Origin: an uncultured Saprospirales bacterium | GTDB lineage: Bacteria > Bacteroidota > Bacteroidia > Chitinophagales > Saprospiraceae | DNA length: 42,370 nt | Assembly (NCBI GenBank): GCA_937899855.1 | Contig: CALCCH010000061.1 | Span: 1-42,370 of the forward strand | Direction: 5' to 3' | Shown: piece by piece, positions 35,180-42,370 of the stretch | Layout: each line of letters opens with the position of its first letter | How positions within the stretch are numbered: position 1 is the stretch's first letter | The notes under the pieces: model-generated | The model's database searches: none | The model's input: only the letters and a program-made list of their open reading frames with translations | What the model was told of the DNA's origin: nothing | Program-made: the position numbers and the translations under genes

Positions 35180-36654
35180 GCCAGTTCCTTTCCTCCGCCA
35201 TTCAGCTGGTACTCAAGATTTGGAAGCCCATTCTTTTCCTAGTCATTTTGGGTCTGATCCTCTTTCTCTTCGCCATCTGGGTACTGTCGATTATCGGCTT
35301 TTTCCTGGCCTCGCCCTACGCCAACTTTATCATTCCGGGCAAAAACTTCGTGGCCATCCTGGGCTTTATCTGCGTGTTTATCGTGATCGGCGTTCCCTTT
35401 CTGGCGGTCGTTTTTCGGGGCGCCCGTTTGCTCCTCCGCCGTCCGGTGATTGCCCCCCGTTGGCAAGCCGGCCTGTGGACGTTCTGGGGCCTCAGCTTTA
35501 TCAGCCTCTTCGCCCTGGTCAGCTTTACCGGCCGCCAATTCAGCGAAGGCCGGGAAGAGGGACTGGCCATTGATCTGGCCACCACGGTCAACAGCGATAC
35601 CCTCCACCTCGACCTGCGGCGCAACCTCTCCCGCGATGCCATGATCCAACTGGGACACGTGATTCTGTCCGATCTACAACTCCACGATGGCAACGTACAC
35701 CTCGACATCCGTCGGAGTAAAAATGGAAAATTTGAACTGGAGCAACGGCAGTATTCCCGCGGCGAAACGACGGCCGAAGCGACCCGGCTGGCCAATGAGA
35801 TCCGCTACCAGGTAGAGCAAGACGAGGGGCTCCTGATCTTCCCCGAAGGTTTTATCATCGACCGGCAGGGCCGCTGGCGGGCTCAGGAAGTCCGGCTGAC
35901 CCTCTGGGTCCCGGAGGGGCAACTGCTGACGCTGGACCGCGAGGTCAACCGCATCCTCGACGGCGTCGATGTCGCCGAGCACCACCTTCGGCCCGAGTGG
36001 CACGAAAACCGCCTGTGGAAAATGAGCTCGGAAGGTCTGGTGTGCATCGACTGCCCGGAGAGCAAGGTGGAGGACAAGCAATTCGAATGGCGTGACTTTA
36101 AACACTTGCAAATCGAGGGAGAGATGAAGGTCTTGATCGAGCGTGGGGAATACGGGATCCGACTAACGGGAAAAGAGGTGTACACCCGTGAAATTGAGGT
36201 GATTAAAACGGGAGATATTCTGAGCATCAGTGCCGACTACGATGATCCCATCAGTCCGGTCCGACTTTCCGTGACCCTCCCCCAACTCCACCGCCTGGAC
36301 CTCGACCAAACCGACGACGTCAAACTCCACGGCTTTAGCCAGCCCCACCTCCAAGTCAAAATGGACGGTCGCAACGACCTGGAGGCCTTCGTCAACATCG
36401 ACTCTCTCGATTTACAATTGCGCGGTCGGGGTGAGGTAGAGCTGCGGGGTAGCGGCCATTACTTACGGGCCAAGCTGGCGGATCGGCTCCGGCTGGACGC
36501 CGAGCACTACGCCGTGGCGGTGGCGGAAGTAAGTACCCGCAATGCCAGTCGCGCGGCGCTCTCCGTGAGCGACACCCTGCGCCGCCAGGCCTACAACGGC
36601 CAGGAGCGCATCAGCAGCGACCAAGATCCAAAAGTTGTTATTGATTCACAGTAG
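35173..36654 (+). CDS. Membrane protein with C-terminal DUF2807/GIN-like beta domain
   Basis: A 493-aa protein starting at the ATG at 35173, inside the end of the PspC gene. The first 120 residues have three to four membrane helices (about 14-40, 50-80, 98-118). A long beta-rich region follows, and from about residue 304 to 480 the pattern FKHLQIEGEMKVLIERGEY ... SVTLPQLHRLDL ... LRGRGEVELRGSGHY ... RNASRAALSVSDTL matches DUF2807/GIN-type adhesin-like repeats. The beta part should lie outside the cytoplasm. It forms the third gene of a coupled PadR-PspC unit and probably works with PspC in envelope sensing, which is inference. Confidence 0.82.
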   Translation: MLGQFLSSAIQLVLKIWKPILFLVILGLILFLFAIWVLSIIGFFLASPYANFIIPGKNFVAILGFICVFIVIGVPFLAVVFRGARLLLRRPVIAPRWQAGLWTFWGLSFISLFALVSFTGRQFSEGREEGLAIDLATTVNSDTLHLDLRRNLSRDAMIQLGHVILSDLQLHDGNVHLDIRRSKNGKFELEQRQYSRGETTAEATRLANEIRYQVEQDEGLLIFPEGFIIDRQGRWRAQEVRLTLWVPEGQLLTLDREVNRILDGVDVAEHHLRPEWHENRLWKMSSEGLVCIDCPESKVEDKQFEWRDFKHLQIEGEMKVLIERGEYGIRLTGKEVYTREIEVIKTGDILSISADYDDPISPVRLSVTLPQLHRLDLDQTDDVKLHGFSQPHLQVKMDGRNDLEAFVNIDSLDLQLRGRGEVELRGSGHYLRAKLADRLRLDAEHYAVAVAEVSTRNASRAALSVSDTLRRQAYNGQERISSDQDPKVVIDSQ

Positions 36655-36664
36655 TGAGTGATCG

Positions 36665-36696
36665 CTCCCGGCTTCTCCCCGAAGTCGGGAGTTTTT
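36665..36696 (+). terminator. Intrinsic terminator of the padR-pspC-GIN unit
   Basis: CTCCCGGCTTC (36665-36675), loop TCCCC, GAAGTCGGGAG (36681-36691), with one G-U pair, followed by TTTTT. Confidence 0.88.
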
Positions 36697-36792
36697 AGCA
36701 AGGGGGAGGAGAAGCAGGTATTTTTTCCGATATTGGGCCTTGGCGAGCGCTACGCCCCGCTGCGCTTGTCCACCACATAAAAAGCCCGCAAG

Positions 36793-37290
36793 ATGCCCAG
36801 GCCCCAATCAAAAACAGTGCTCCTGACCCTCAGTCAGGAGCGTTATCGCCAGCTACTGGAATTGGTCCATTCCTATTCCGCGGCGGAGGTTCATCGGGAA
36901 TTTCCCCCGGGTAGCCTCAACCGCAACATTCGCGACGTCCTGGCCCACTTGCACCACTGGCACCACCTGTTGTTGGGATGGTACGCCGTGGGGATGCGGG
37001 GTGAAAAACCAGCCATGCCCGCCCCGGGCTACACTTGGAAAACCCTGCCGGCCCTCAACCACGCCATCTGGCAGCAATACCAAACCACCGATCTGGACGC
37101 GGCGCGGGAACTGCTGGACGAATCGTACCGGGCGGTTCGCGAGCTGATTCAGCGCCACAGCGATGCCGAACTTTTTGAAAAGCGCCGCTATCCCTGGACG
37201 GGCAGCACTTCGCTCGGCGCCTACCTGGTGTCCAACACGTCCAGCCATTACGCTTGGGCCATTAAGTTGATCCGCAAATCCATGAAATAA
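36793..37290 (+). CDS. ClbS/DfsB family protein (DUF1706)
   Basis: A 165-aa four-helix-bundle protein. It has the typical start MPRPQSKTVLLTLSQERYRQLL, then NRNIRDVLAHLHHWHHLLLGWY, GEKPAMPAPGYTWK and the C-terminal WTGSTSLGAYLVSNTSSHYAWA. The conserved His-rich helix resembles DinB-type metal sites. ClbS of E. coli protects against colibactin and DfsB acts in siderophore-related chemistry, so resistance or detoxification is possible, but in most bacteria the function is unknown. The next gene begins 14 nt downstream, so they are probably co-transcribed. Confidence 0.92.
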   Translation: MPRPQSKTVLLTLSQERYRQLLELVHSYSAAEVHREFPPGSLNRNIRDVLAHLHHWHHLLLGWYAVGMRGEKPAMPAPGYTWKTLPALNHAIWQQYQTTDLDAARELLDESYRAVRELIQRHSDAELFEKRRYPWTGSTSLGAYLVSNTSSHYAWAIKLIRKSMK

Positions 37291-37303
37291 ATTACCATCC
37301 CCC

Positions 37304-37783
37304 ATGCTTCCCATCAACGATTCCATCAAGACCGCCATCGACCGCAGCGTACTGTGCTGGTTGGCGACGGCTTCGGCCGATAATTTGCCCAATGTCTCCC
37401 CCAAGGAGGTCTTTGCCGCCTACCGCGACGAGTGTATCCTCATTGCCAATATCGCTTCGCCCCGGAGTGTGAAAAATATTGGGGAAAACGATCGGGTCTG
37501 TCTGAGTTTTATTGACATCTTTACCCAAAGGGGCTACCAGCTCAAAGGAAACGCCGAGATCGTGCGTGATGCACATCCCGATTACGCAGCGATGCGGGCG
37601 GTACTGGAAAAAATCACGCAGGGCAAATTCCCCTTCGCCAGCCTCACCAAAATCGCAGTGACCAAAATCAAGCCCCTGATGGCTCCGAGTTATTTCTTAT
37701 TTCCCGATTCGACGGAGCGGGACCGGATCGAGGACGCCAAGCGTTCGTACGGGGTGAGTCGATTGGTGGGGGAGGGGGACTAG
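37304..37783 (+). CDS. Pyridoxamine 5'-phosphate oxidase-like flavin-binding protein
   Basis: A 159-aa split-barrel protein. The pattern IDRSVLCWLATASADNLPNVSPKEVFAAYRDECILIANIASPRSVKNIGENDRVCLSF is the flavin-binding PPOX-like fold, followed by YQLKGNAEIV. Such proteins bind FMN, F420 or heme, and the exact cofactor cannot be read here. It probably acts as an oxidoreductase or sequestering protein, partnered transcriptionally with the ClbS/DfsB-like gene 14 nt upstream. Confidence 0.88.
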   Translation: MLPINDSIKTAIDRSVLCWLATASADNLPNVSPKEVFAAYRDECILIANIASPRSVKNIGENDRVCLSFIDIFTQRGYQLKGNAEIVRDAHPDYAAMRAVLEKITQGKFPFASLTKIAVTKIKPLMAPSYFLFPDSTERDRIEDAKRSYGVSRLVGEGD

Positions 37784-37975
37784 CTGGCCCAAACGGCCGT
37801 CACTGGGAAAGGGGCCGAAGGCGGCCAGTCATTTACCGAAGATTCGCACGACGAGATCAACCGGAGCATTGCTTCAAAAGTTTCTCAGGGGCGTGCGTCT
37901 TTCCCGTGATTTTGGTATCTTCTGTGCCCGGCTACCCCTACCGGTGGAGCCTCCGGGATAAAACAATGTTGCCTG

Positions 37976-38812
37976 ATGAAAGAATTTCTCGTACCCGACC
38001 ACCTGGTGGAAACGCCGGGCAAAACGGGTTTGATTTGGTATCAGAATGACTCGGACCTAAACAAGGGTCGGGTCAACTTCACCCAGTTTGTCTTCAGCTT
38101 TTTGCTAGAGGGGCGTAAGGAATTGTTTGCGCCCGACGGTTTTGTCGAATTGGGCAAGGACGAATTTGTCCTCATCGGAAGTGCCACTTGCTTGATGACC
38201 GAACGGCGCTCGCCCATTACCGAGTCCTATCAGAGCGTATTGTTCACCTTTTCGCAGACGGTGTTGGCCGATTTTAAATTCAAACACCGGGAAAAGATTT
38301 CCTCCCGAGCCGGGGCAATGAGCGCCAGCGTGTTAAAATTTCCCCACGATCCCTTCACCCGCAACTTTGTCCACTCCCTCCAGATTCTGGGCAGACATCA
38401 TCAGCACTCCTTGTATGAGGTCAAGCTGGAGGAGTTGCTCCTCTATTTGCTCCACGAGTATCCCACCGTACTCCAAACCTTTTTGAGTGCCCACGAGTGG
38501 AACCGCGAGTTGGAATTGCGCAAAATTGTCGAAAACAACATCAGCTCCAACCTGAGTATTGAGGAGCTGGCTTTCCTCTGCAATATGAGCCCGTCTACCT
38601 TCAAGCGACACTTTACCCGACAGTACCAACAGCCTCCCCAACGCTGGATCGCCGGCAAACGCCTAGACTTGGCCCAATACTGGAACGCCGAAGGCAAGCG
38701 CCCCAAGGAGATCTACGCCGAATTGGGCTATACCACCCTGTCCAATTTTATACGCGCCTACAAAAAACACTTTGGGGTGAGCACCCGGGCCCACCGAAAT
38801 GAACTTTTATGA
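37976..38812 (+). CDS. AraC family transcriptional regulator
   Basis: A 278-aa regulator with an N-terminal cupin-like sensing part (residues about 1-160) of the ExsA-like type and two C-terminal helix-turn-helix motifs (about 180-278). The first is IEELAFLCNMSPSTFKRHFTRQYQQPPQRWIAGKRL, and the second is PKEIYAELGYTTLSNFIRAYKKHFGVS, which ends as in canonical AraC proteins. The inducer is unknown. Neighbours on both sides are small stress-type enzymes, which are possible targets. It is not tightly linked to either. Confidence 0.93.
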   Translation: MKEFLVPDHLVETPGKTGLIWYQNDSDLNKGRVNFTQFVFSFLLEGRKELFAPDGFVELGKDEFVLIGSATCLMTERRSPITESYQSVLFTFSQTVLADFKFKHREKISSRAGAMSASVLKFPHDPFTRNFVHSLQILGRHHQHSLYEVKLEELLLYLLHEYPTVLQTFLSAHEWNRELELRKIVENNISSNLSIEELAFLCNMSPSTFKRHFTRQYQQPPQRWIAGKRLDLAQYWNAEGKRPKEIYAELGYTTLSNFIRAYKKHFGVSTRAHRNELL

Positions 38813-38885
38813 ATACTTTTTAAGCCAAATGGCAGGGGAGAAAGCGGCATCTTTGGGGCATTGAATCATCAAAGTTAGCTCGCTC

Positions 38886-39428
38886 ATGAAAAAAATATTC
38901 CTATTCCTCGGTCTCCTCGCGGGACTAAACATCGGCGCTGCCCAAACCTTCACCCTCCAAAGTAAAGACGTCGGTGGTCAAGCCACGCTCAAGGAAGTCT
39001 TCAGCGGTTTTGGCTGTACCGGCGAAAACGTCTCCCCCCAACTGTCTTGGGAAAACAGCCCCGCCGGCACCAAAAGCTACGCCGTCACCATGTACGATCC
39101 CGACGCCCCCACCGGCAGCGGTTGGTGGCACTGGTTGCTGTTTGACCTCCCCGCTGACCTCAGTGAACTCCAGAGTGGTGCGGGCCATACGGACGGTCAG
39201 CTGCTCCCCGCCGGCGCCATCCAAAGCCGGACCGACTACGGCAGCGTAGGCTACGGTGGGCCCTGCCCCCCCGAAGGCCACGGCTTTCACACCTACATCA
39301 TCACCGTATACGCCCTCAAAGTTGACCGTCTCGGACTGGATGCCCAAGCTACCCCCGCCGTGGTGGGCTATACGCTCAATGCCAATACCATCGAAAAGGC
39401 CTCGATCGTGATGTATTACCAACGCTAG
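38886..39428 (+). CDS. Exported YbhB/YbcL (PEBP) family protein
   Basis: A 180-aa phosphatidylethanolamine-binding-protein homologue. Residues 1-19 are a Sec signal peptide (MKKIFLFLGLLAGLNIGAA). The ligand-binding motif DPDAPTGSGWWHWLLFDLP is at 71-89, and SPQLSWENSPAGTKSYAVTMYDPDAP leads into it. GPCPPEGHGFHTYIITVYAL is the second conserved loop. It should be periplasmic or secreted; function is unclear as for most bacterial members. CATCTTTG (38848-38855), 7 of 8 matches to the -7 consensus, lies 30 nt before the ATG. Confidence 0.92.
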   Translation: MKKIFLFLGLLAGLNIGAAQTFTLQSKDVGGQATLKEVFSGFGCTGENVSPQLSWENSPAGTKSYAVTMYDPDAPTGSGWWHWLLFDLPADLSELQSGAGHTDGQLLPAGAIQSRTDYGSVGYGGPCPPEGHGFHTYIITVYALKVDRLGLDAQATPAVVGYTLNANTIEKASIVMYYQR

Positions 39429-39454
39429 GCCGCAGTAGAAAATAACACCAGTTA

Positions 39455-39967
39455 GTGCCGAGCCCTCGTCCCGCAAGTGGTGACGAGGGCTTGAAACTAC
39501 CCCAGCTCACCCCAGCGGAATACCTCCAGCGGGAGCGAGCGTCCGGCGATAAGTACGAATTCCACGATGGAAGGGTGTACGCGCTAGCGGGAGGGACGGT
39601 AAATCACGGATTGATCGGTGGCAACGTTTATCCCGATGCCATGGTTATTTGTGGTGGCCTTGAAAAATCGGATGAGGTAGTGGATGCACTGGTCAATCCC
39701 CTTTTGATTGTGGAGGTCTTATCGAAATCGACCGCCGAATACGATCGTGGCGATAAATTCTACTTCTACCGCCAGTTGCCCAGTTTTAAGGAGTACATAC
39801 TGATTGAGCAAGACCGCTACGTAGTGGACGTTCACTACAAGCGGGCACAGCGTGATTTGTGGCAAATCACGCGTTACGAAGGTTGGGAGCAGCGGGTAAA
39901 ACTACAATCCTTAAACCTGGAAATCAGTATGGAGGAATGGTACTTCCGCGTGGAGCTGGAGGCTTAG
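39455..39967 (+). CDS. Uma2 (DUF820) family nuclease-like protein, internally shortened
   Basis: A 170-aa protein if started at GTG 39455, or 158 aa from TTG 39491, which gives MKLPQLTPAEYL, a more usual Uma2 N-terminus. Recognisable segments are LTPAEYLQRERASGDKYEF, GRVYALAGGTVNHGLIGGN, YPDAMVICGG, NPLLIVEVLSKSTAEYDRG and KFYFYRQLPSFKEYILIEQ. Between GGN and YPD, around nucleotides 39625-39632, most family members have some 35-45 extra residues; these appear missing, so the fold and active site may be incomplete. A hairpin overlaps the start. Possibly a decaying gene. Confidence 0.7.
   Translation: MPSPRPASGDEGLKLPQLTPAEYLQRERASGDKYEFHDGRVYALAGGTVNHGLIGGNVYPDAMVICGGLEKSDEVVDALVNPLLIVEVLSKSTAEYDRGDKFYFYRQLPSFKEYILIEQDRYVVDVHYKRAQRDLWQITRYEGWEQRVKLQSLNLEISMEEWYFRVELEA
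39461..39491 (+). terminator. Hairpin overlapping the Uma2 start, possible PEBP terminator
   Basis: AGCCCTCGTC (39461-39470) and GACGAGGGCT (39482-39491) form a perfect 10-bp stem with an 11-nt loop. It lies 32 nt after the PEBP stop, but no T-tract follows, so termination is uncertain. It covers the GTG start and ends on the TTG start of the Uma2 frame. Confidence 0.5.
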
Positions 39968-40017
39968 GGGGCTCCTCAGCCGAAAGTTTTTTACTATATT
40001 CAACAAAAAATAAACTT

Positions 40018-40881
40018 ATGAAACGATCTGCCCCCCTCATCAGCCTGCTTATTGCGCTGTTCCTCACCACTACTGCCCACACCCAATCCTGCCTGCCCAG
40101 CGGCATCGTACTGGGACGACAATCCGATATCGACAACTTTTACGTCAACTTTCCCCAGTGTACCGCCATCGAAGGCCGGCTCTATATCTGGGAGACCGAT
40201 GGCGGCGGCATCACCAATCTGGAAGGCCTGGAGCAAATCGAATCGGTAGGGGGCGACCTGCGGATTATTGCCACCGACGCCCTCCCGAATCTGGAAGGTC
40301 TGGAACGCCTTCAATTCGTAGGGGGAGATCTGCGGATATTTCGCAACGAATCCCTGCTTGACCTTAGCGGTCTGGAAGGGCTACAAAGCATCGGGGGCAA
40401 CCTCATCATCCAAGAAAATACGGAGTTCCGTGATTTGTCGGTCCTCGATGGGGTATCCAACTTTGCGGGAGAAGTGGAGATCTGGGGAAACCCCCAGCTG
40501 GCGGTTTGTCAGGAGGCCCTCGTCTGCGATTACCTGACGGGTCTCGACAATATCTACACCGCCCGCGTATTTAGCAATGCCACGGGCTGTATGGACCCCC
40601 GCGAAATCCTCGAAGCCTGTAACGTCAGCAGCACGCAAAACGTTTGGTCCACCACGAGCCTCCAGGTCTATCCCAACCCGACCCAACACCGCGTTCAGCT
40701 CCGGGGCTTGGGGCCCGTCACCGCTACGGTAGCGGTATTTGATGGAGCGGGGCAGCGCTTATTCGAAACGGCCTATCAGCCCGATTTGGAGGTCGACCTG
40801 AGTGCCTATCCCAGCGGGCTCTACTGGCTGGCGGTGAGCACGGAGCGCGGGCAATGGGTCGAACGGGTGGTCAAACGCTAG
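40018..40881 (+). CDS. Secreted repeat protein with T9SS C-terminal sorting domain
   Basis: A 287-aa protein: signal peptide at 1-23 (LISLLIALFLTTTAHTQS), then residues 49-160 with receptor-L-domain-like repeats (I/L.GLEQIESVGGDLRI, GLERLQFVGGDLRI, GLEGLQSIGGNLII), a Cys-containing segment, and a C-terminal domain at about 214-287 with YPNPT (218-222), AVFDGAGQRLFE and LSAYPSGLYWLAV. This is the type A sorting signal recognised by the type IX secretion system. The protein is thus exported through the outer membrane and may be cell-surface attached. The start at 40018 is fixed by the signal peptide. It is a likely client of the machinery that includes the PorW-like protein in this window. Confidence 0.9.
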   Translation: MKRSAPLISLLIALFLTTTAHTQSCLPSGIVLGRQSDIDNFYVNFPQCTAIEGRLYIWETDGGGITNLEGLEQIESVGGDLRIIATDALPNLEGLERLQFVGGDLRIFRNESLLDLSGLEGLQSIGGNLIIQENTEFRDLSVLDGVSNFAGEVEIWGNPQLAVCQEALVCDYLTGLDNIYTARVFSNATGCMDPREILEACNVSSTQNVWSTTSLQVYPNPTQHRVQLRGLGPVTATVAVFDGAGQRLFETAYQPDLEVDLSAYPSGLYWLAVSTERGQWVERVVKR

Positions 40882-40892
40882 CGCCAGCTGGT

Positions 40893-42370
40893 TCACGTCG
40901 GGCTAACCTGCCGCCCCATGTACACCAACTGGGTACCCTCCGGGACCATTAGCTGTTCAAAACGGGTGGGAATCAAATCCAACTTGCCGTCCAGGTGCTT
41001 GAGAAAGAGCGGTACCTGATCGTGGGCCTTTTTCATCCGGCGGAGCAGTTCCACAAAGACCTCGTTGGAGGGGAGGGGCAGTTCCTGGATCTGAGGGAAA
41101 TCACGCGCCACTTCCAGGAGATTGATAAAATCATCAAAGGGGGAAAACAAACTTTCGCTGGGCAACTTTTCGGGATCGCTGCGGAGTTCCTCGGTAGTCA
41201 TCAGCCGGAAAGAGCCCAATTCCCCAAAATTGCGTTGAAACTTTTTGATGGCGTATTGATTGACCTCCGCACTGCTGGTCAGGGCCATGAGGTAGCCCAC
41301 GTCTAGCAGGTCGAGTTCGTCGTCGAGGTCATCGTTGTAGATATTGGCCTGGACGGCTTCCAAACCCAGTTCCCGACAGTGGGCGATGTGGCTGGGGTTG
41401 TTGTCGACCATGACGACGTGGCGCTGGTTGTCCTGTAGGTAGCGACCGATCAGCCGCGCCGCCGCATTGGCCCCGATGATCATAATTCCCTCCGAACTCT
41501 TCATGATCAAGCCCAACTGCCGGGCGATAAAACGCGCCGTCGTCGCATTGAGCAATACCGTACCCAGTACGATCATAAAGACCAGTGGGGTAATGTACTC
41601 TGCCCCGGCTACTCCGTCGTTGACCAGCTTGATGCCAAACAAGGAGGCGATGCCCGCCGCCACAATCCCCCGGGGGCCCACCCAGGAGATGAACAGCTTT
41701 TCCTTAAAACCCAGCTCGCTCCCCCGCGTACTGAGAAAGACGCCCAGGGGCCGTAGCACCAGGATGACCACCAGGAAAAGCGCTCCGCAGCGCCAGTCCA
41801 GGAGCAGCAGGAGGTCTGCAATGTCGATATTGGCCGCCAGGAGGATAAAGAGGATGGAAATCAGGAGGATGCTGAGGGATTCCTTAAAAAAGAGAATGTC
41901 CTGGAGCTTGGGAACATCCAGATTACCGAGCACCATGCCCATCACCACCACCGTGAGCAGTCCCGATTCGTGGACCAGGGCATCCGATCCGACGAAGGCG
42001 CCCAGGACGAGGGCGAGGGTAAAGACGTTGAGGAGGTAGTGGGGTACCTGTTCGTATTTGAGCAGTTGGTAGAGGAGCAGGGCCGCCGCGCCACCGATGA
42101 AGGCCCCGATGGCCAGGATTTTGACGAAGGTCAGCAGGGCGTGCGCCGTAAAGGCGACGCCTTGTCCGCCCCCGGAGACGATAAATTCGAAGACCAGCAC
42201 CGCCACCAGGGCTCCGATGGGGTCGATGAGGATGCCTTCCCACTTGAGGACGGTGGAAATATTGCGCTGTAGCGGGGTATTTTGGAGGATGGGGGCGATG
42301 ACGGTGGGTCCGGTGACTATGATGAGACCCGAAAAGAGGAACGCGAAGGTCAAGCTCAAGCCCAACAAGT
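40893..42370 (-). CDS. Cation/proton antiporter with RCK (TrkA-N) domain (5' part beyond window)
   Basis: The gene runs off the window end, so its N-terminus is missing; about 490 residues are visible. The membrane part shows the CPA1 pattern TGPTVIAPIL ... GILIDPIGALVAVLVF (the Asp of the ion-binding site) and WVGPRGIVAAGIASLF. The cytoplasmic part has a TrkA-N Rossmann domain starting IMIIGANAAARLIGRYL, where the usual GxGxxG loop reads GANAAA, followed by VVMVDNN. It should exchange Na+ or K+ for H+ at the inner membrane. It is convergent with the T9SS cargo gene, with 11 nt between stops. Confidence 0.9.
   Translation of the reverse strand, partial: LLGLSLTFAFLFSGLIIVTGPTVIAPILQNTPLQRNISTVLKWEGILIDPIGALVAVLVFEFIVSGGGQGVAFTAHALLTFVKILAIGAFIGGAAALLLYQLLKYEQVPHYLLNVFTLALVLGAFVGSDALVHESGLLTVVVMGMVLGNLDVPKLQDILFFKESLSILLISILFILLAANIDIADLLLLLDWRCGALFLVVILVLRPLGVFLSTRGSELGFKEKLFISWVGPRGIVAAGIASLFGIKLVNDGVAGAEYITPLVFMIVLGTVLLNATTARFIARQLGLIMKSSEGIMIIGANAAARLIGRYLQDNQRHVVMVDNNPSHIAHCRELGLEAVQANIYNDDLDDELDLLDVGYLMALTSSAEVNQYAIKKFQRNFGELGSFRLMTTEELRSDPEKLPSESLFSPFDDFINLLEVARDFPQIQELPLPSNEVFVELLRRMKKAHDQVPLFLKHLDGKLDLIPTRFEQLMVPEGTQLVYMGRQVSPT

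Overview
The window looks like a chromosomal segment of a GC-rich member of the Bacteroidota, most likely a Saprospiria/Lewinella-type bacterium. The evidence is a PorW/SprE-type lipoprotein of the type IX secretion system (T9SS), a secreted protein with a T9SS C-terminal sorting domain (YPNPT...), a PUR/DUF3276 protein, a propeller-type LytS-like sensor kinase, and promoters of the Bacteroidota type (TTG, about 20 nt, then TAnnTTTG). The genus is inferred from gene content and base composition by eye. I see no tRNA, rRNA, CRISPR array, insertion sequence or prophage, so this is mostly ordinary chromosome with a few lineage-specific modules.

Layout, left to right. 1-563: 3' end of an outer-membrane beta-barrel gene. 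894-3702: pntAA-pntAB-pntB, a proton-translocating transhydrogenase operon. 3712-7847, minus strand: a secreted hypothetical protein and the large PorW/SprE-like TPR lipoprotein, which carries a striking Lys/Ser/Pro-rich block. 8097-9674: an M23 peptidase and a HAD-type phosphatase. 9765-10676, minus: a TIGR01777 epimerase-like protein. 10795-17141: a peptide-type ABC importer with two tandem substrate-binding proteins and two permeases, but no ATPase. 17233-17433, minus: a 66-aa lipoprotein. 17664-20883: HU, a cystathionine gamma-synthase-like enzyme, a PUR-domain protein and RadC. 21034-24611: an ABC exporter, a small membrane protein and a GT2 glycosyltransferase. 24687-26660, minus: gyrB.

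26942-33800 is a close-packed plus-strand run: sensor kinase, LytTR response regulator, cytochrome P450, tsaE and, after a probable internal promoter, alanine dehydrogenase. 34066-36654 is a three-gene overlapping unit: a PadR repressor, a PspC-domain protein and a membrane protein with a C-terminal DUF2807/GIN-like domain. It is preceded by a promoter whose -33 TTG lies in the centre of a palindrome, which suggests autoregulated envelope sensing. 36793-39967 holds small accessory genes (ClbS/DfsB-like, flavin-binding PPOX-like, AraC, PEBP and an internally shortened Uma2). 40018-40881 encodes the T9SS cargo protein. 40893-42370, minus, is the 3' part of a cation/proton antiporter gene.

The best candidates for something new are the PadR-PspC-GIN unit (near-leaderless, self-overlapping operator/promoter, A10 tract near the split between two halves often fused in relatives), the kinase-regulator-P450 run, the KRKRPE-repeat block in the PorW-like protein, the helical insert in the OppB-like permease, and a possible antisense promoter downstream of the small lipoprotein gene.
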